NCBI GenBank assembly: GCA_037954325.1
Contig: JBBMNZ010000003.1
Span: forward strand, 18,588,392-18,652,391
Direction: 5' to 3'
Source: Fistularia commersonii
Taxonomy: Eukaryota > Chordata > Actinopteri > Syngnathiformes > Fistulariidae
Length of the DNA stretch: 64,000 nt
Part shown: positions 63,726-64,000 of the stretch, in pieces
Layout: each line of letters opens with the position of its first letter
Position numbering within the stretch: the first letter of the stretch is position 1
Notes under the pieces: model-generated
The model's database searches: none
The model's input: the letters and a program-made list of their open reading frames with translations, nothing else
What the model was told of the DNA's origin: nothing
Made by a program: the position numbers and the translations under genes

Positions 63726-64000
63726 TCATCCATCCATGCGTTTTCTACTGCTTATCCTATACTTAGGGTCATAGGGGATAAGCAAGAGGCAGGGTACGCC
63801 ATGGAGTGGTAAACAGTCACATACATTCACACACTCATTCACATATCTGGGCAATTTTCCAATTTACTTTATGCAAATTTGTGGACTGCGGCAGGAAGTT
63901 GGAGAACTTGGAGGAAACCCATCCAGACATGGGGAGAACATGCACTGTCCACACTGAAAGGTCTCCTGTCGGAATTGAAACCAGGGTCCTTCGACCCGTG
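63726..64000 (-). repeat. tRNA-headed interspersed repeat (antisense), cut by window end
   Basis: It starts 'catccatccatgcgttttctactgcttatcc', then 'gcaagaggcagggtacgccatgga', 'cattcacacactcattcacat' and 'gggagaacatgcactgtcc'. It ends in the antisense tRNA-like head ('gaaaccagggtccttcgacccgtg') at the window edge. It is the same family and orientation as 13253-13585. Confidence 0.85.

Overview
The window looks like AT-rich, non-coding DNA from a ray-finned (teleost) fish. The repeat content points there: RTE-clade LINEs, an L2/CR1-superfamily LINE whose 3' end contains GGGATCAATAAA, a Tc1-type transposon with inverted repeats of about 210 bp, a Penelope-like reverse transcriptase remnant, hAT-type short elements with 8-bp target duplications, tRNA-headed short repeats and long (GT)n tracts. 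I found no convincing host exon. The longest open frames (about 170 codons) lack recognisable domains or lie antisense to repeats. The species cannot be named from this sequence. The window is best read as intergenic or deep intronic.

Layout. About 0.3-6.1 kb holds two antisense RTE fragments, a tRNA-headed repeat, a hAT element inserted inside one RTE copy, and a sense RTE copy. About 6-15.8 kb is mostly unique, with a 60-bp imperfect hairpin and one antisense copy of the tRNA-headed repeat. At 15.8-17.3 kb lies an antisense L2-type LINE that has lost its reverse transcriptase core. About 17-29 kb is mostly unique, with a 27-bp palindrome and a 451-bp hAT element. At 29.0-30.8 kb are a 5'-inverted RTE copy and a second L2-type 3' end. 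At 33.3-36.3 kb is a pile-up of SINE, Tc1 element, Penelope-like remnant and antisense RTE 5' half. At 41-53.5 kb are a SINE, a 520-bp hAT element, a (GT)51 tract, an L2-like fragment and a long antisense RTE copy. At 59-60.9 kb are two nearby RTE copies, one flanked by an exact 20-bp target duplication. At 62.7-64 kb are an antisense RTE 3' part, an unassigned ORF island, and a tRNA-headed repeat that runs off the window.

No genes work together here. The informative content is the history of the transposable elements (nesting, inversion, internal deletion, loss of catalytic residues) plus a few strong inverted repeats and possible conserved non-coding stretches, which only comparative data could confirm. 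I found no coherent new biological system. The most structured observations are the hAT-in-RTE nesting (4.4-5.3 kb), the twin-priming-like inversion (29.1 kb), the Tc1/Penelope/RTE pile-up (33.8-36.3 kb), the hairpin at 6.45 kb and the unassigned ORF island at 63.2-63.7 kb.
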